Shown here piece after piece: positions 1 to 13,400 of a DNA stretch of 64,000 bases. The position numbers and the translations under genes are program-made. Source of the stretch: Flagellimonas oceanensis. Its GTDB lineage: Bacteria > Bacteroidota > Bacteroidia > Flavobacteriales > Flavobacteriaceae. The notes under the pieces are model-generated. The model saw only the letters and a program-made list of their open reading frames with translations, was not told where the DNA came from and did no database searches. Position 1 is the stretch's first letter; each line of letters begins with the position of its first letter. Where the stretch lies: assembly GCF_003992595.1 (NCBI RefSeq), contig NZ_RZNA01000044.1, forward strand, positions 87,850 to 151,849. The letters are read 5' to 3'.

Positions 1-630
1 TTCATAGGCTTGGGGACTATCGGTAAGGAATAGCCCAGGGTGGTTCCTGAAGTTCAACGGCTCCAATACCATCGTCAATCCATGGGGTTCCAATAGTGCA
101 CTTGCGCGTTTCAGTGATTCCACCACATGGGCCGTTTGATACCCTTTGCGCAATCTAAGGTCCACATGGCCTGGCACCACGGTCATCCATTTGGCGTTCA
201 CTCGTTTGGCAACAGCAATGGATTCCTCTATCTCCTTTAGGAATTTTTCACGCAACGCCTTATCGCCATTGGTAAGATTGGGTTTGGCCCAGGAAATTTC
301 ATGGGCCACAAAAACCCCCATGGAGATACCTCTTTTTTCCATGGTGCCGGCCATCTTTTTCTGTAATTCCACGGGACGTTGCTTCATATTGTTGTCCTCA
401 AAGGCCGTAAAACCCATATCCGCCATGAAATTGAGTTGGTCAATGGGGTCTTCCCCCGCGGATTCCTTGAACATCCCCAAGTGTGGGGCGTACTTGAGGT
501 TAAAGGTGGGAGGGGAATCGAACATGTGGTCTTTCTTATTGGTATGGTGTGCAAACACGCTTGGTATCCCTAGGCTCAAAGCTCCGGAGAGCATTAAATT
601 GTCCTTTAAAAAATGTCTTCGTTTCATCAT
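1..630 (-). CDS. TIM-barrel sugar isomerase/epimerase (hydroxypyruvate isomerase-like), 3' end missing
   Basis: The frame is open from an ATG at 630 to the window edge (210 codons, in frame at base 1), so the C-terminus lies outside the window. The N-terminus has a twin-arginine-like leader (KRRHFLK, then a hydrophobic stretch ending near VFAHH), so the product is probably exported. The rest resembles the AP-endonuclease-2/Hyi TIM-barrel family: AHEISW, VVPGHVD and LEPLN are typical strand-end motifs carrying metal or substrate ligands. Members isomerise or epimerise sugars or keto-sugars; the substrate cannot be told here. It lies 23 nt downstream of the GH2 gene on the same strand and is probably the third gene of that operon. 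Relatives often sit beside DUF1080 and GMC-oxidoreductase genes in keto-sugar loci, and both families occur elsewhere in this window. Family call fairly sure, substrate unknown. Confidence 0.8.
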   Translation of the reverse strand, partial: MMKRRHFLKDNLMLSGALSLGIPSVFAHHTNKKDHMFDSPPTFNLKYAPHLGMFKESAGEDPIDQLNFMADMGFTAFEDNNMKQRPVELQKKMAGTMEKRGISMGVFVAHEISWAKPNLTNGDKALREKFLKEIEESIAVAKRVNAKWMTVVPGHVDLRLRKGYQTAHVVESLKRASALLEPHGLTMVLEPLNFRNHPGLFLTDSPQAYE

Positions 631-653
631 TGGTTTTTATCGTTTTGTTTGTG

Positions 654-3881
<3,228 letters not shown>

Positions 3882-4967
3882 TTAGAGGGAATTACGTCTG
3901 ATTAGGTTGGTTGGCATAATGGATCTTACGCCATGTCCGTCCATGACATATTTTGCGGCCATTTTGCCCATTTCCTTGAAATCCGTGGATATGGTGGTAA
4001 TGCCCCCCATGATTATTTCCTTTAGAACATTGTCATCATAGGACAGGATACCGATGTCCTTTCCCAACACGCAATGTCCTTTGGAGCAGTCCTTCAGGAA
4101 TTTCCAAAGGATTGAATCGTTCTTGATAAAATAAAGGGTGTTTTTTTCGAGTGTTTCCGAGGTGTATTGCTCTTCGATAGTGCCTTCCATCCCATGGTCT
4201 TCCAGAAACCTTTCATAGGCGTTCCTTATGCCCAATGGGGAGTAATCGTTTTTGGAATCGAAGAAGAGCACCGTTCTCCCATATTGCCTTATCTCGGGCA
4301 ATAGGCTTTCAAGGGCGTTGTATGTGGCATTTTCAAACTCCTGTGCAATGAACGAATATTCCGGTCCCAGATCGAGATACCGGTCCACCAATAGCAATTT
4401 GTTGGGAGCTATGGTCTGTAATAGTGGCTTTATCGAGTCGTCCTGTATCGGGGCTACCACATACATTCCATATTTGCCCCTGATGTTGGTGATCATGGTC
4501 TCGAACATGGAGATGTTGTTGTGGTGGAAGAACACATCGACTTGAAAATTTTTTCCAAGCTCCTTTCTCAGGGTGTTGTAGAAATCCTCTTGGAAACTTT
4601 GAAAGGCGAACAACAACAGTGCCACCCTGAGTACGACCCCGGTTTCTTGGCTGATGACAAAGTAACCTTGCTTGTTCTTTGACTCCACTAGTCCCCTGTC
4701 CTTCAGCTCTTCGTAGGCTCTTACTATGGTCTTTCGGGCATATCCCACGTCATGGACCATTTTGTTGATCGATGGCAGCTTGTCCCCGATAAGAAGGTCC
4801 CCCTCGCCGATGCCCTCTATCACGCTTTGCACCAATATCTCATGTTTGGACAGTAAATGACTGTCCTGTAACTCCAAAATCCTATTTATCAATAACATGT
4901 TTTGATCACTATTTAATTTGGGTGTCCACTGTGTGAGATACTTTGTAAATACCCCGTTCCCCCGCAA
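3882..4967 (-). CDS. GntR-type winged-helix / LacI-type ligand-binding transcription regulator
   Basis: Residues about 40-105 form a GntR winged helix (GDKLPSINKMV, YARKTIVRAYEELKDRGLVESK), followed by a periplasmic-binding-protein-like domain of the LacI/GalR type (VVAPIQDD, LLLVDRYLD, GILSYDDN, TTISTDFKEMGKMAAKYVM). This AraR-like arrangement is known from Firmicutes and Bacteroidota sugar regulators that release DNA when a sugar binds. The annotated start is at 4967, but an ATG at 4898 (residue 24) fits family length better and either could be right. The gene lies 9 nt upstream of the GH2 gene, so regulator and enzyme are probably one transcript. It is divergent from susC pair 1 across 220 bp, so it may control both directions. 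The ligand is inferred to be a galactoside-related sugar from context only. Confidence 0.85.
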   Translation of the reverse strand: MRGNGVFTKYLTQWTPKLNSDQNMLLINRILELQDSHLLSKHEILVQSVIEGIGEGDLLIGDKLPSINKMVHDVGYARKTIVRAYEELKDRGLVESKNKQGYFVISQETGVVLRVALLLFAFQSFQEDFYNTLRKELGKNFQVDVFFHHNNISMFETMITNIRGKYGMYVVAPIQDDSIKPLLQTIAPNKLLLVDRYLDLGPEYSFIAQEFENATYNALESLLPEIRQYGRTVLFFDSKNDYSPLGIRNAYERFLEDHGMEGTIEEQYTSETLEKNTLYFIKNDSILWKFLKDCSKGHCVLGKDIGILSYDDNVLKEIIMGGITTISTDFKEMGKMAAKYVMDGHGVRSIMPTNLIRRNSL

Positions 4968-5057
4968 TAGTGCCCTCGCTCTTTTTTACCATATGATAAA
5001 TACGCAACGACAACTGGTCTAAATTACTGAATTGTCAAAAAAACACTTACAAATTTT

Positions 5058-5086
5058 TTGATATTCCAAATTTAACACTAATTTAG
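5058..5086 (+). promoter_or_regulatory. candidate promoter of SusC/SusD pair 1
   Basis: TTG at 5058-5060, an 18-nt spacer, and TAATTTAG at 5079-5086 approximate the flavobacterial consensus TTG-N17-23-TAnnTTTG with one mismatch. A leader of about 100 nt would precede the susC ATG. The leader contains a near-palindrome CTTGTATAAG (5150-5159) and GCATAACTAATAACTAAC (5161-5178), which has a close copy before susC pair 3. Position and motif only. Confidence 0.35.
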
Positions 5087-5187
5087 CAACAGTAGCACAG
5101 AGTATCATAGATTTTTTAAATTTTTCTGGATTTATGTGCCAATGGGCTACTTGTATAAGCGCATAACTAATAACTAACACTCATTTT

Positions 5188-8100
5188 ATGAACAACCATT
5201 TGTCATTGAACAGGGGGTATGTGGGTAAACCTCGCATCTTCTTGGCCTTTGTCCTGTTTTTTGCAGTTGTATTATTCTCAACTGCCCAGGCACAAGGTAT
5301 CACTGTAACTGGAACGGTAACGGCCACTTCGGATGGCCAACCCCTGCCAGGTGTCACGATTGTTGACATGAACGACTCAACAAAGGGTACCATAACGGAT
5401 TTTGATGGGAATTACACGATTTCTGGAATCCAGGGTTCCACCTCCTTGAGATTTAGCTCTATAGGATTTAAACCCGTAGTGGTGGCCGTGAACAACCAAA
5501 CCACCTTGAACCTGGAGATGCAGGAGGATTTGGCTTCTTTGGATGAAGTTGTGGTCGTAGGGTACGGTACCCAGAAAAAAGCAACGGTAACGGGAGCGGT
5601 CGCAGCTGTTAAAGGTGAGGTACTGGAAACCTCGCCAACAATCAGTGTGTCCAATTCACTTTCTGGGCGATTGCCCGGACTGGTGGTGATCCAGACAAGC
5701 GGCGAGCCGGGAAGCGATGCCGCCAGTATAAGTATCAGGGGTACCAATACCTTGGGGAACAGCAGTCCCTTGATCGTGATCGACGGAATTCCCGATCGTG
5801 ATGGGGGAATTGGACGATTGAATGGAAACGATATCGAAAATATCTCGGTGCTTAAGGATGCTTCCGCGGCCATTTATGGTGCAAGGGCGGCCAATGGAGC
5901 CATAATCGTTACGACAAAACAAGGTAGGGCAGGTAAGCCTGAAGTGACCTATACCGCCGATTTTGGTATGTCCCAACCCACCAAGGTGCCTGATATGGCC
6001 GGTGCTGTGGAGTATGCCAACATTATGAACGAGGTCACTATTTTCAATAGTAATATCCCAGTTGGGGAATGGGGGGACGCTTGGAATGCATTTGGTAATT
6101 CGGGCAGTTATACCATTCCTTCAACTGACGAGACCGTGAACGCATCATTTTCCCCACAGGCGGTACAGGGCTATGCCCAGGCTTCCGACCCTTGGCTATA
6201 CCCCAATACAGATTGGTTTGATTCAACATTCAAGGATTGGTCCATGCAAAGTAGGCACAACCTTTCCATAAGGGGAGGGGGAGAGAATGTAAAGTACTTT
6301 TCTTCCATTGGTTATTTTGATCAGGATGCTTACTATAAGAACTCATCCACTCGTTACCAACAGTACAATTTCAGGATTAATTCCGATATCAAGGTAACAG
6401 ATTACATTCAGACAAAATTGGGTTTTGCCTACCGTAAGGAAGATCGGCGTTACCCCACGGAAGGGTCAGGTGCCATTTTCCGTATGTTGATGAGGGGACG
6501 TCCGACAGACCCCGCTATTTGGCCTACGGGAGAACCGGGTCCCGATATCGAAAACGGACAGCAACCAGTGGTTATTACCACCAATGCCACTGGCTATGAT
6601 AGCCAGCCTACCGATTACCTGCAGTTTACTGGCTCGGTGGATATCACACAGCCATGGGTAGAGGGCTTGAAGCTGACATTATTGGCAGGAATCGACCAAA
6701 GCCAGATAAGAAGGAAACTTTGGCAAGTACCATGGGAATTGTATTCCTTGGATAGGGAAACCTATATCAATACGGGGGAGCCCATACTTACAGCAAACGT
6801 ACGATCTAGTTTTACCGATCCACGATTGACACAGTCATCGGCCAATAACCTCAATACCAACCTGACGGCCTTGCTCAACTATGACCGTGTTTTCAATGAT
6901 GTTCATTCCGTCAATGTAATGGCCGGCGTGACACGCGAGCGTTTTCAAAATGAATTCTTTTCAGCTTTTAGTAGAAATTTCATTTCCTCTTCGATCGACC
7001 AACTTTTCTTTGGAGGTTCCGATGGTCAGGAGGTTGATGGTAGGGCTTTCAATAGAACCCGTTTGGGCTATTATGGCCGTGTCCAGTATGATTACAAGCA
7101 AAAGTATCTGGCCGAATTCATATGGAGGTATGATGGATCCTATATTTTTCCAGGTGATGACAGGTTCGGTTTCTTCCCAGGATTCTTGGTGGGTTGGAAC
7201 GTTTCCAATGAGGATTGGTTTAATGTCGAAGCGATTAATTATCTTAAGTTGAGAGGATCCTATGGACAAATGGGTAACGACCAAGTGTTCTTTGATGGAT
7301 CGTTGCAGGAATACGCGTATTTGTCAACCTATTCGCCAAATCAGTTCCCCATAAACGGGGCGGTGGCGAACACTCTGGAAGAGGCATTGCTGGCCAACCC
7401 CAACTTTACTTGGGAGCGGGCCAATAACTTCAATGCAGGTTTGGACACCTATCTTTTTGATAATTCCTTGAGCGTTAGTTTGGAATATTTCTATAATAAG
7501 AGGGATCAAATCCTGATTCGCGAAACGGGTTCCACACCAGGTTCATCCGGTATATCCGATAAACTTCCCCCAGTGAACGCAGGGGAAGTGGCCAACAAAG
7601 GTTTTGAATTTGCCGTGAACTACTATGGAGGTCATGAAGATGGCATCAAATGGGACGTGGGAATCAATGGTGGCTATGCCAAGAATGAAGTGGTCTTTAT
7701 GGATGAGATTCCAGGAGCCCCGGAATATCAACGCCAAGAGGGTAAACCTATCGGAGCCTATTTTGTCTATGAATACGATGGTGTGTTCAGGGATGAGGCG
7801 GATATAGCTTCCAACACTTTGGACTATAGTGAGGTAACACCCAATCTAAGACCGGGTGATATGAAATTCAAGGATATCGATGGAAATGGGATCATCAATG
7901 GCGATGATCAGGTAAGATTGGAGGAGAACATTGTGCCCAAATTCAACTTTGGTGCCACCTTCAACGCAGAATACAAGAACTTTAAATTGGCAGTGCTTTT
8001 TCAAGGGGCCACGGGCGCTTCACTTCCGATTCAGACAGAATCCGGTGACATCGGTAATTATTTACAGTATTCCTATGATAACCGCTGGAGCATAAACAAC

Positions 8101-8409
8101 CCAAGTAGTGTCCACCCACGATTGGCGACAAGAGGGGATACTTACTATACAGGAGGAAGTTATGGAAACAATACGTACTATCTCTTCAGTAAGGATTACA
8201 TTAGGCTCAAGAACATACAATTGGCCTATAATTTCCCAGACAAGCTACTGGCTCCATTTGGACTTTCAGGCTTTAGCATATATGTAAGTGCCAATAATGT
8301 GCTTACATGGGCGAAAAATGATATTTATGACCCGGAATCCACGGTGAACAGTGGGCAGTTTTATCCACAAGCTAGGGTTATAAACACTGGATTTACAGTA
8401 AAATTTTAA
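5188..8409 (+). CDS. SusC/RagA-family TonB-dependent outer-membrane transporter (pair 1)
   Basis: A 1073-residue protein that imports oligosaccharides through the outer membrane using TonB energy. In order: signal peptide ending at about residue 36 (STAQAQ), a carboxypeptidase-regulatory-like domain (about 38-110, with GVTIVDMNDSTKGTITDFDG), a TonB-box-like segment (DEVVVVGYGTQKK), a plug (SLSGRLPGLVV, SISIRGTNT, SVLKDASAAIYGARAANG), and a long 22-strand-type barrel ending in aromatic F. There is no STN domain, so it is not expected to signal through FecR, unlike pairs 2 and 4. The SusD partner follows after 10 nt. Upstream on the opposite strand are a GntR/LacI regulator and GH2 beta-galactosidase, so the imported glycan may be a galactoside; this is inference. 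Confidence 0.96.
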   Translation: MNNHLSLNRGYVGKPRIFLAFVLFFAVVLFSTAQAQGITVTGTVTATSDGQPLPGVTIVDMNDSTKGTITDFDGNYTISGIQGSTSLRFSSIGFKPVVVAVNNQTTLNLEMQEDLASLDEVVVVGYGTQKKATVTGAVAAVKGEVLETSPTISVSNSLSGRLPGLVVIQTSGEPGSDAASISIRGTNTLGNSSPLIVIDGIPDRDGGIGRLNGNDIENISVLKDASAAIYGARAANGAIIVTTKQGRAGKPEVTYTADFGMSQPTKVPDMAGAVEYANIMNEVTIFNSNIPVGEWGDAWNAFGNSGSYTIPSTDETVNASFSPQAVQGYAQASDPWLYPNTDWFDSTFKDWSMQSRHNLSIRGGGENVKYFSSIGYFDQDAYYKNSSTRYQQYNFRINSDIKVTDYIQTKLGFAYRKEDRRYPTEGSGAIFRMLMRGRPTDPAIWPTGEPGPDIENGQQPVVITTNATGYDSQPTDYLQFTGSVDITQPWVEGLKLTLLAGIDQSQIRRKLWQVPWELYSLDRETYINTGEPILTANVRSSFTDPRLTQSSANNLNTNLTALLNYDRVFNDVHSVNVMAGVTRERFQNEFFSAFSRNFISSSIDQLFFGGSDGQEVDGRAFNRTRLGYYGRVQYDYKQKYLAEFIWRYDGSYIFPGDDRFGFFPGFLVGWNVSNEDWFNVEAINYLKLRGSYGQMGNDQVFFDGSLQEYAYLSTYSPNQFPINGAVANTLEEALLANPNFTWERANNFNAGLDTYLFDNSLSVSLEYFYNKRDQILIRETGSTPGSSGISDKLPPVNAGEVANKGFEFAVNYYGGHEDGIKWDVGINGGYAKNEVVFMDEIPGAPEYQRQEGKPIGAYFVYEYDGVFRDEADIASNTLDYSEVTPNLRPGDMKFKDIDGNGIINGDDQVRLEENIVPKFNFGATFNAEYKNFKLAVLFQGATGASLPIQTESGDIGNYLQYSYDNRWSINNPSSVHPRLATRGDTYYTGGSYGNNTYYLFSKDYIRLKNIQLAYNFPDKLLAPFGLSGFSIYVSANNVLTWAKNDIYDPESTVNSGQFYPQARVINTGFTVKF

Positions 8410-8419
8410 TTTAATTGTT

Positions 8420-10297
8420 ATGAAAAATATCAAACATTATATTCTATTGATGGCTGTAATGGCCATTGTACCCATATCCTGTTCGGAAGATTATCTGGAG
8501 ACCAAACCTTTGGATAAGGTATCCTCGGATGCGACCTGGGCGGATGGAGCACTTTCGGAGGCATTTGTCTATGGAGTATATTCCCATCTGAATTACGGGG
8601 GATTTGAGGAAGAAGGCCTTGCCTCCTTGACGGATGAGGCCATGTTCACCCATTCGGGAAGGGGTATCAACGTGATCACAGAAGGAACACTCTCTCCAAC
8701 AGGAACGGGAAATACGAACATTATCCCACAATGGGACGAGCTCTTTTCAGCTATCAGACAAGCGAACATCGCCATAGCGGAACTCCCAGAGGCAACTTTT
8801 GACAATGGGGATTTAAGGGATAGATTGTTGGGGGAATCCTACTTTCTCAGGGCCTATTATTACCACCAAGTGGTTAGGTTCTATGGAGGTGCCCCGATCA
8901 TAGACCAACCTTACGGACTGGATGATGATTATTCGGTGGCACGTAGCACTTATGAAGAATGCATCAACTTCATCATAAGTGATCTCGATCAGGCAATTAC
9001 ATTGTTGGAAGGTAAGGGAGAGACCCCCGGGAGGGCATCGAACCTCAGTGCAATGGGCTTGAAGTCAAGGGTATTGCTCTATGCTGCCAGTGACCTAAGA
9101 GATGGTCCTACAGTATCATCCCAATCTTCCGCGCACGGGAGTTATTCCGATCTAGGATTGGTAGCCTACACCGCAGGTGACAGAACTTCCAGATGGAATG
9201 CCGCAAAAACGGCCTCAAAAGCATTGTTGGATGCTACAACAGGCTATAAATTGGATTTGACAACACCTGTGAGCCCCGAAGAAGGAGAGGCGAATTATAT
9301 AGCCCTCTCCATGGGTGGAGGAAGTGGGGCCGCAGATGCAGCTGCCCATTCCGATATACTTTTCGAACGGACCCACAGTGCACTGTACACGGTGGAAAAC
9401 GATTGGCCACTGGGAGGGATACACCAAGGAATCAACAATGGTCCCAATGGGTACCACAACTGGGCGGGCAATACCCCGATCCAACAGTTGGTGGATGACT
9501 ATGAAATGATGGATGGTTCCAAATTTGACTGGGACAACCCAGACCACGCTTCGGCACCATACACCGATCGTGACCCAAGATTCTATGCCACTATACTTTA
9601 TGATGGTGCAGATTGGAAGCCTCGACCAAGTGATGTGGTTTCCATAGATCCTTACGATCAGATTCAGACCGGAACATACGATGATGGATCTGGAGGAACG
9701 ATTCCAGGAGTCGACACCAGAAGTTCGTCCATCGAGAATTGGAATGGCTCAAGGTCAGGTTATTATGTAAGGAAGTTTATAGACCCAGATCCATCTTTGC
9801 CCGATAATATATCAAATGCCCAATTGGTGCCATGGCCCTTTATCCGTTATACGGAGATCGCATTGAACTATGTGGAGGCCTGTTTGGAAACCGATGATGA
9901 GGCAGAAGCGCTCCTATGGTTGAACAGGATAAGGTATAGGGCGGGAATGCCAGCCATATCGGCAACCGGCAGTGAACTTGTGGAACTCTACCGAAACGAA
10001 CGTAGAATAGAGCTTGCCTACGAGGAGCATCGTTATTTTGATGCCCGTAGATGGTTGATAGCTCCAGAAACCCTCGGTAGGGGTATTAAGGTCATTAAGG
10101 TAACGGCCACCTTGAAAACAGGGGCCACACCACATGTGCCCTATCGATATGATCCCGAAGTCTACGATTACACATACAATGTGGTGGACAATACAGAGAA
10201 CGAAACCCGTACTTGGGAAGATAAAATGTACTTTATGCCCATTAGCAGGGACGAAATAAACCGTAATGAACTATTGGTTCAAAACCCTGGATATTGA
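8420..10297 (+). CDS. SusD/RagB-family outer-membrane glycan-binding lipoprotein (pair 1)
   Basis: A 625-residue lipoprotein (lipobox VPISC, Cys21) that caps the SusC channel and binds glycan at the cell surface. Features of the SusD family are present: N-terminal SEDYLETKP, the SusD-like N domain with LLGESYFLRAYYYHQVVRFYGGAP, and the C-terminal RagB domain with LNRIRYRAGMP and ERRIELAYEEHRYFDARRW. The C-terminus (LVQNPGY) is typical of the family. It is translated 10 nt after susC. A rho-independent terminator lies 58 nt downstream, so this two-gene unit probably ends here in part of the transcripts. Confidence 0.96.
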   Translation: MKNIKHYILLMAVMAIVPISCSEDYLETKPLDKVSSDATWADGALSEAFVYGVYSHLNYGGFEEEGLASLTDEAMFTHSGRGINVITEGTLSPTGTGNTNIIPQWDELFSAIRQANIAIAELPEATFDNGDLRDRLLGESYFLRAYYYHQVVRFYGGAPIIDQPYGLDDDYSVARSTYEECINFIISDLDQAITLLEGKGETPGRASNLSAMGLKSRVLLYAASDLRDGPTVSSQSSAHGSYSDLGLVAYTAGDRTSRWNAAKTASKALLDATTGYKLDLTTPVSPEEGEANYIALSMGGGSGAADAAAHSDILFERTHSALYTVENDWPLGGIHQGINNGPNGYHNWAGNTPIQQLVDDYEMMDGSKFDWDNPDHASAPYTDRDPRFYATILYDGADWKPRPSDVVSIDPYDQIQTGTYDDGSGGTIPGVDTRSSSIENWNGSRSGYYVRKFIDPDPSLPDNISNAQLVPWPFIRYTEIALNYVEACLETDDEAEALLWLNRIRYRAGMPAISATGSELVELYRNERRIELAYEEHRYFDARRWLIAPETLGRGIKVIKVTATLKTGATPHVPYRYDPEVYDYTYNVVDNTENETRTWEDKMYFMPISRDEINRNELLVQNPGY

Positions 10298-10354
10298 TTA
10301 TATGGTTTTTGAATTTGTTCGATCGGTTATAGTTTGTTAGTTTTAATTTTTATC

Positions 10355-10389
10355 GAGTCCTGCCCCCGATTGGTAGGACTCTTTTTTTT
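10355..10389 (+). terminator. rho-independent terminator after SusD pair 1
   Basis: Seven-bp stem GAGTCCT (10355-10361) / AGGACTC (10375-10381), a 13-nt loop, then eight T residues. It sits between susD and the FG-GAP repeat gene and would uncouple them at least partly. Confidence 0.85.
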
Positions 10390-10416
10390 AAGGACTTCTT
10401 TACAAAAACAAATCCA

Positions 10417-13400
10417 ATGAGGTATTGTCCACTATGTTTATTGTTGCTCATCCTCCTTTTTGTCGGCTGTAACGAAAAGGCAGGGAAAGATGCCACGGCA
10501 TCAAAGACAGAAGAAGGCCCCAAGCTCTTCCAATCCATTTCCCCGAGTACTTCAGGGGTATATTTCCAAAATACCATTGAGGAAGGCCCAAACCTGAATG
10601 TTTTGATGTACGAATACCTATATAATGGAGGTGGCGTGGCAACAGCTGACCTCAACAATGATGGATTGATGGATTTGTACTTTAGCTCCAATGTGGGGGA
10701 GAACAAATGCTACCTTAATCTGGGTGGTATGAAATTCAAGGACATAACCCAGGAGGCTAAGGTAGGGGGAAGAACAGGGCCTTGGAAAACCGGTATTACG
10801 GCCGCCGATGTCAATGGTGATGGCCGTATGGACTTGTATCTCTGTTATTCCGGTGCATTGCCCCCCGAAAAAAGAACCAACCAATTGTTCATCAACATGG
10901 GGAACAATCCCGATGGGACACCTGTCTTTGAGGAACGGGCCGAAACATACGGATTGGACAGCAGTGCATTCAGCAATCAAGGTTATTTTTTCGATTATGA
11001 CCGTGATGGAGACCTTGATATGGTCCTGCTCAACCACAACCCGAAATCCTTGCCGGTACTCAACGTGGCCAATACCAAAAAGTTTCTGGAAATCGATGAT
11101 CCCTTGCAGGGCATCAGGTTGTACCGTCAGGACAAAGGGCGTTTTGAGGATATAACCGTCAAGGCAGGTATCAGTGGTTCCGCTCTGACCTATGGTCTGG
11201 GAATCGGCATTGGGGATTTCAATAATGATGGTTGGTCGGACTTTTATGTTTCCAATGATTATGCTGTACCGGATTATCTCTATATCAATCAAAAAGATGG
11301 GACCTTTGTCAATGAACTAAGGCAACAGTTGGGGCATACCAGTCATTTTTCCATGGGCAATGATATAGCGGATATCAACAATGATGGCCTTCAGGACATT
11401 TTTACCCTGGATATGTTACCCGAGGACAACCGCAGACAGAAGTTATTGCTCTCCCCTGATAATTATGACAAATTCGACCTGAACGTTCGCAGTGGTTTCC
11501 ACTACCAATATATGCGCAATATGTTGCAGGTGAACAACGGTAATGGAAGCTTTAGTGAAATTGGCCAATTGGCGGGGATATCCAATACCGATTGGAGTTG
11601 GGCGGCCCTTTGGGCCGATTACGACAATGATGGTTGGAAAGACCTCTTTGTGACCAATGGATATTTACGCGATTACACCAATTTGGACTTCATAGATTAC
11701 ATGGACAGTCAAATAAAATCAAAAGGACGGTTTGAGCGCAAGGATGTATTGGAGCTTATCAAGGAAATGCCTTCCTCCAAACTCAGTAATTACCTCTTTA
11801 CCCATACAGGGAAGAACAGCTATACCAACAGTACCGAACAATATGGGTTGGACGAACCTGCCAATAGCAATGGGGCCGCCTATGCCGATCTGGACAATGA
11901 CGGGGATTTGGACCTGGTGATCAACAACATCAATAAGCCCGCTTCCATCTACCGAAACGATGTACAGCGGAAGAACGCCCATTTCTTACAGGTAAAACTG
12001 GAGGGAGAGCAGGGAAATACCCAAGGGATAGGAGCCAAGGTGACGGTACACCAAAGTGATTCGAAACAAACCTTGTTCCAAATGCCCACCAGAGGATATT
12101 TGTCCACCGTTTCCCCGGTCCTGCATTTTGGATTGGGTCAGAACCAGACCATTGATTCCATAGTGGTACATTGGAACAGGGGGAAGAAGGAAACGATAGC
12201 TCAAGTCCCTGTGGACGAATTGATGGTTCTCAATGAAGGGAATGCCCGTAAAAGCAGTGGGGATCTTTCCAGTCCAACAACCCTTTTCAGTGAGATGGAC
12301 GCTCCAGTGGATCATGTTGACGAACCATCGACCATCAATGACTTTAAGCGCCAATCATTGCTTGTCTCGCAATTTTCCCATAATGTCCCGTGCATGGTCA
12401 AGGGGGATTTCAACAACGACTCCATCGAGGATCTTTTCGCAGGAGGTGCCAAAGGGGAAAAAGGGCGCTTGTATTTACAACAGCGCAATGGTGAATTCAA
12501 GGAACGTTCCGTACCTGCCCTTTCCCAAGATGCTGCCTATCATGACAGTGCTGTTCAAGTGTTTGATGCTAACCGTGATGGTCACCTGGATATGTATGTG
12601 GCCAGTGGGGGATACCATGATTTCCAAGCCGCTGACCCCTTGTTGCAGGACCGCTTGTACTTGGGCAATGGTAAGGGGGATTTTTTCAAAAGTGCCGATG
12701 GTCTGCCCCAAATGTACGCTAATGGCGAAACTGTTGAGGTCTCCGATATCGATGGTGATGGGGACCTGGATGTTTTCGTGGGGGGCAGGGTAGTGCCCGG
12801 AAGATACCCGGAAACCCCAAGAAGCTATATCTTGGAAAATGACGGTGCTGGACATTTTGTGGATGCCACACAGAGACTGGCCCCGGAACTTCAAGCAGTG
12901 GGCATGGTATCAGATGCTATTTGGGTGGACCTGAATCGTGATGAGATCGAGGATTTGGTTGTGGTCGGGGAGTGGATGCCCATCATGTTTTTCATGAATA
13001 GGTCGGGTGTGCTGAAGAACGAAACAACATCATTTTTGGAAAAGACATACAGAGGATTGTGGAATTCCATTGATATGGGCGATTTCAACGAGGATGGTAG
13101 GCCCGATTTCATCGTGGGCAACCTTGGAACGAATTCACAGCTCAAAGCCTCCATTAAGGAACCCGCAGAACTGTACTATGCCGATTTTGATCGAAATGGC
13201 TCAGTGGATCCCATCCTCAACTTTTACATCCAAGGAAAGAAATATCCGTATGTTACCAGAAACGAACTTTTGGGGCAGTTGGCCTATCTGCGCTCTAAAT
13301 TTACCACTTATGAGAGTTTTGCCGATGCCACCATGGAGGATATCTTCGAACCGGAAGAGTTGGAAGAGGCCAAGATACTGACCGCTGATCATATGCGGAC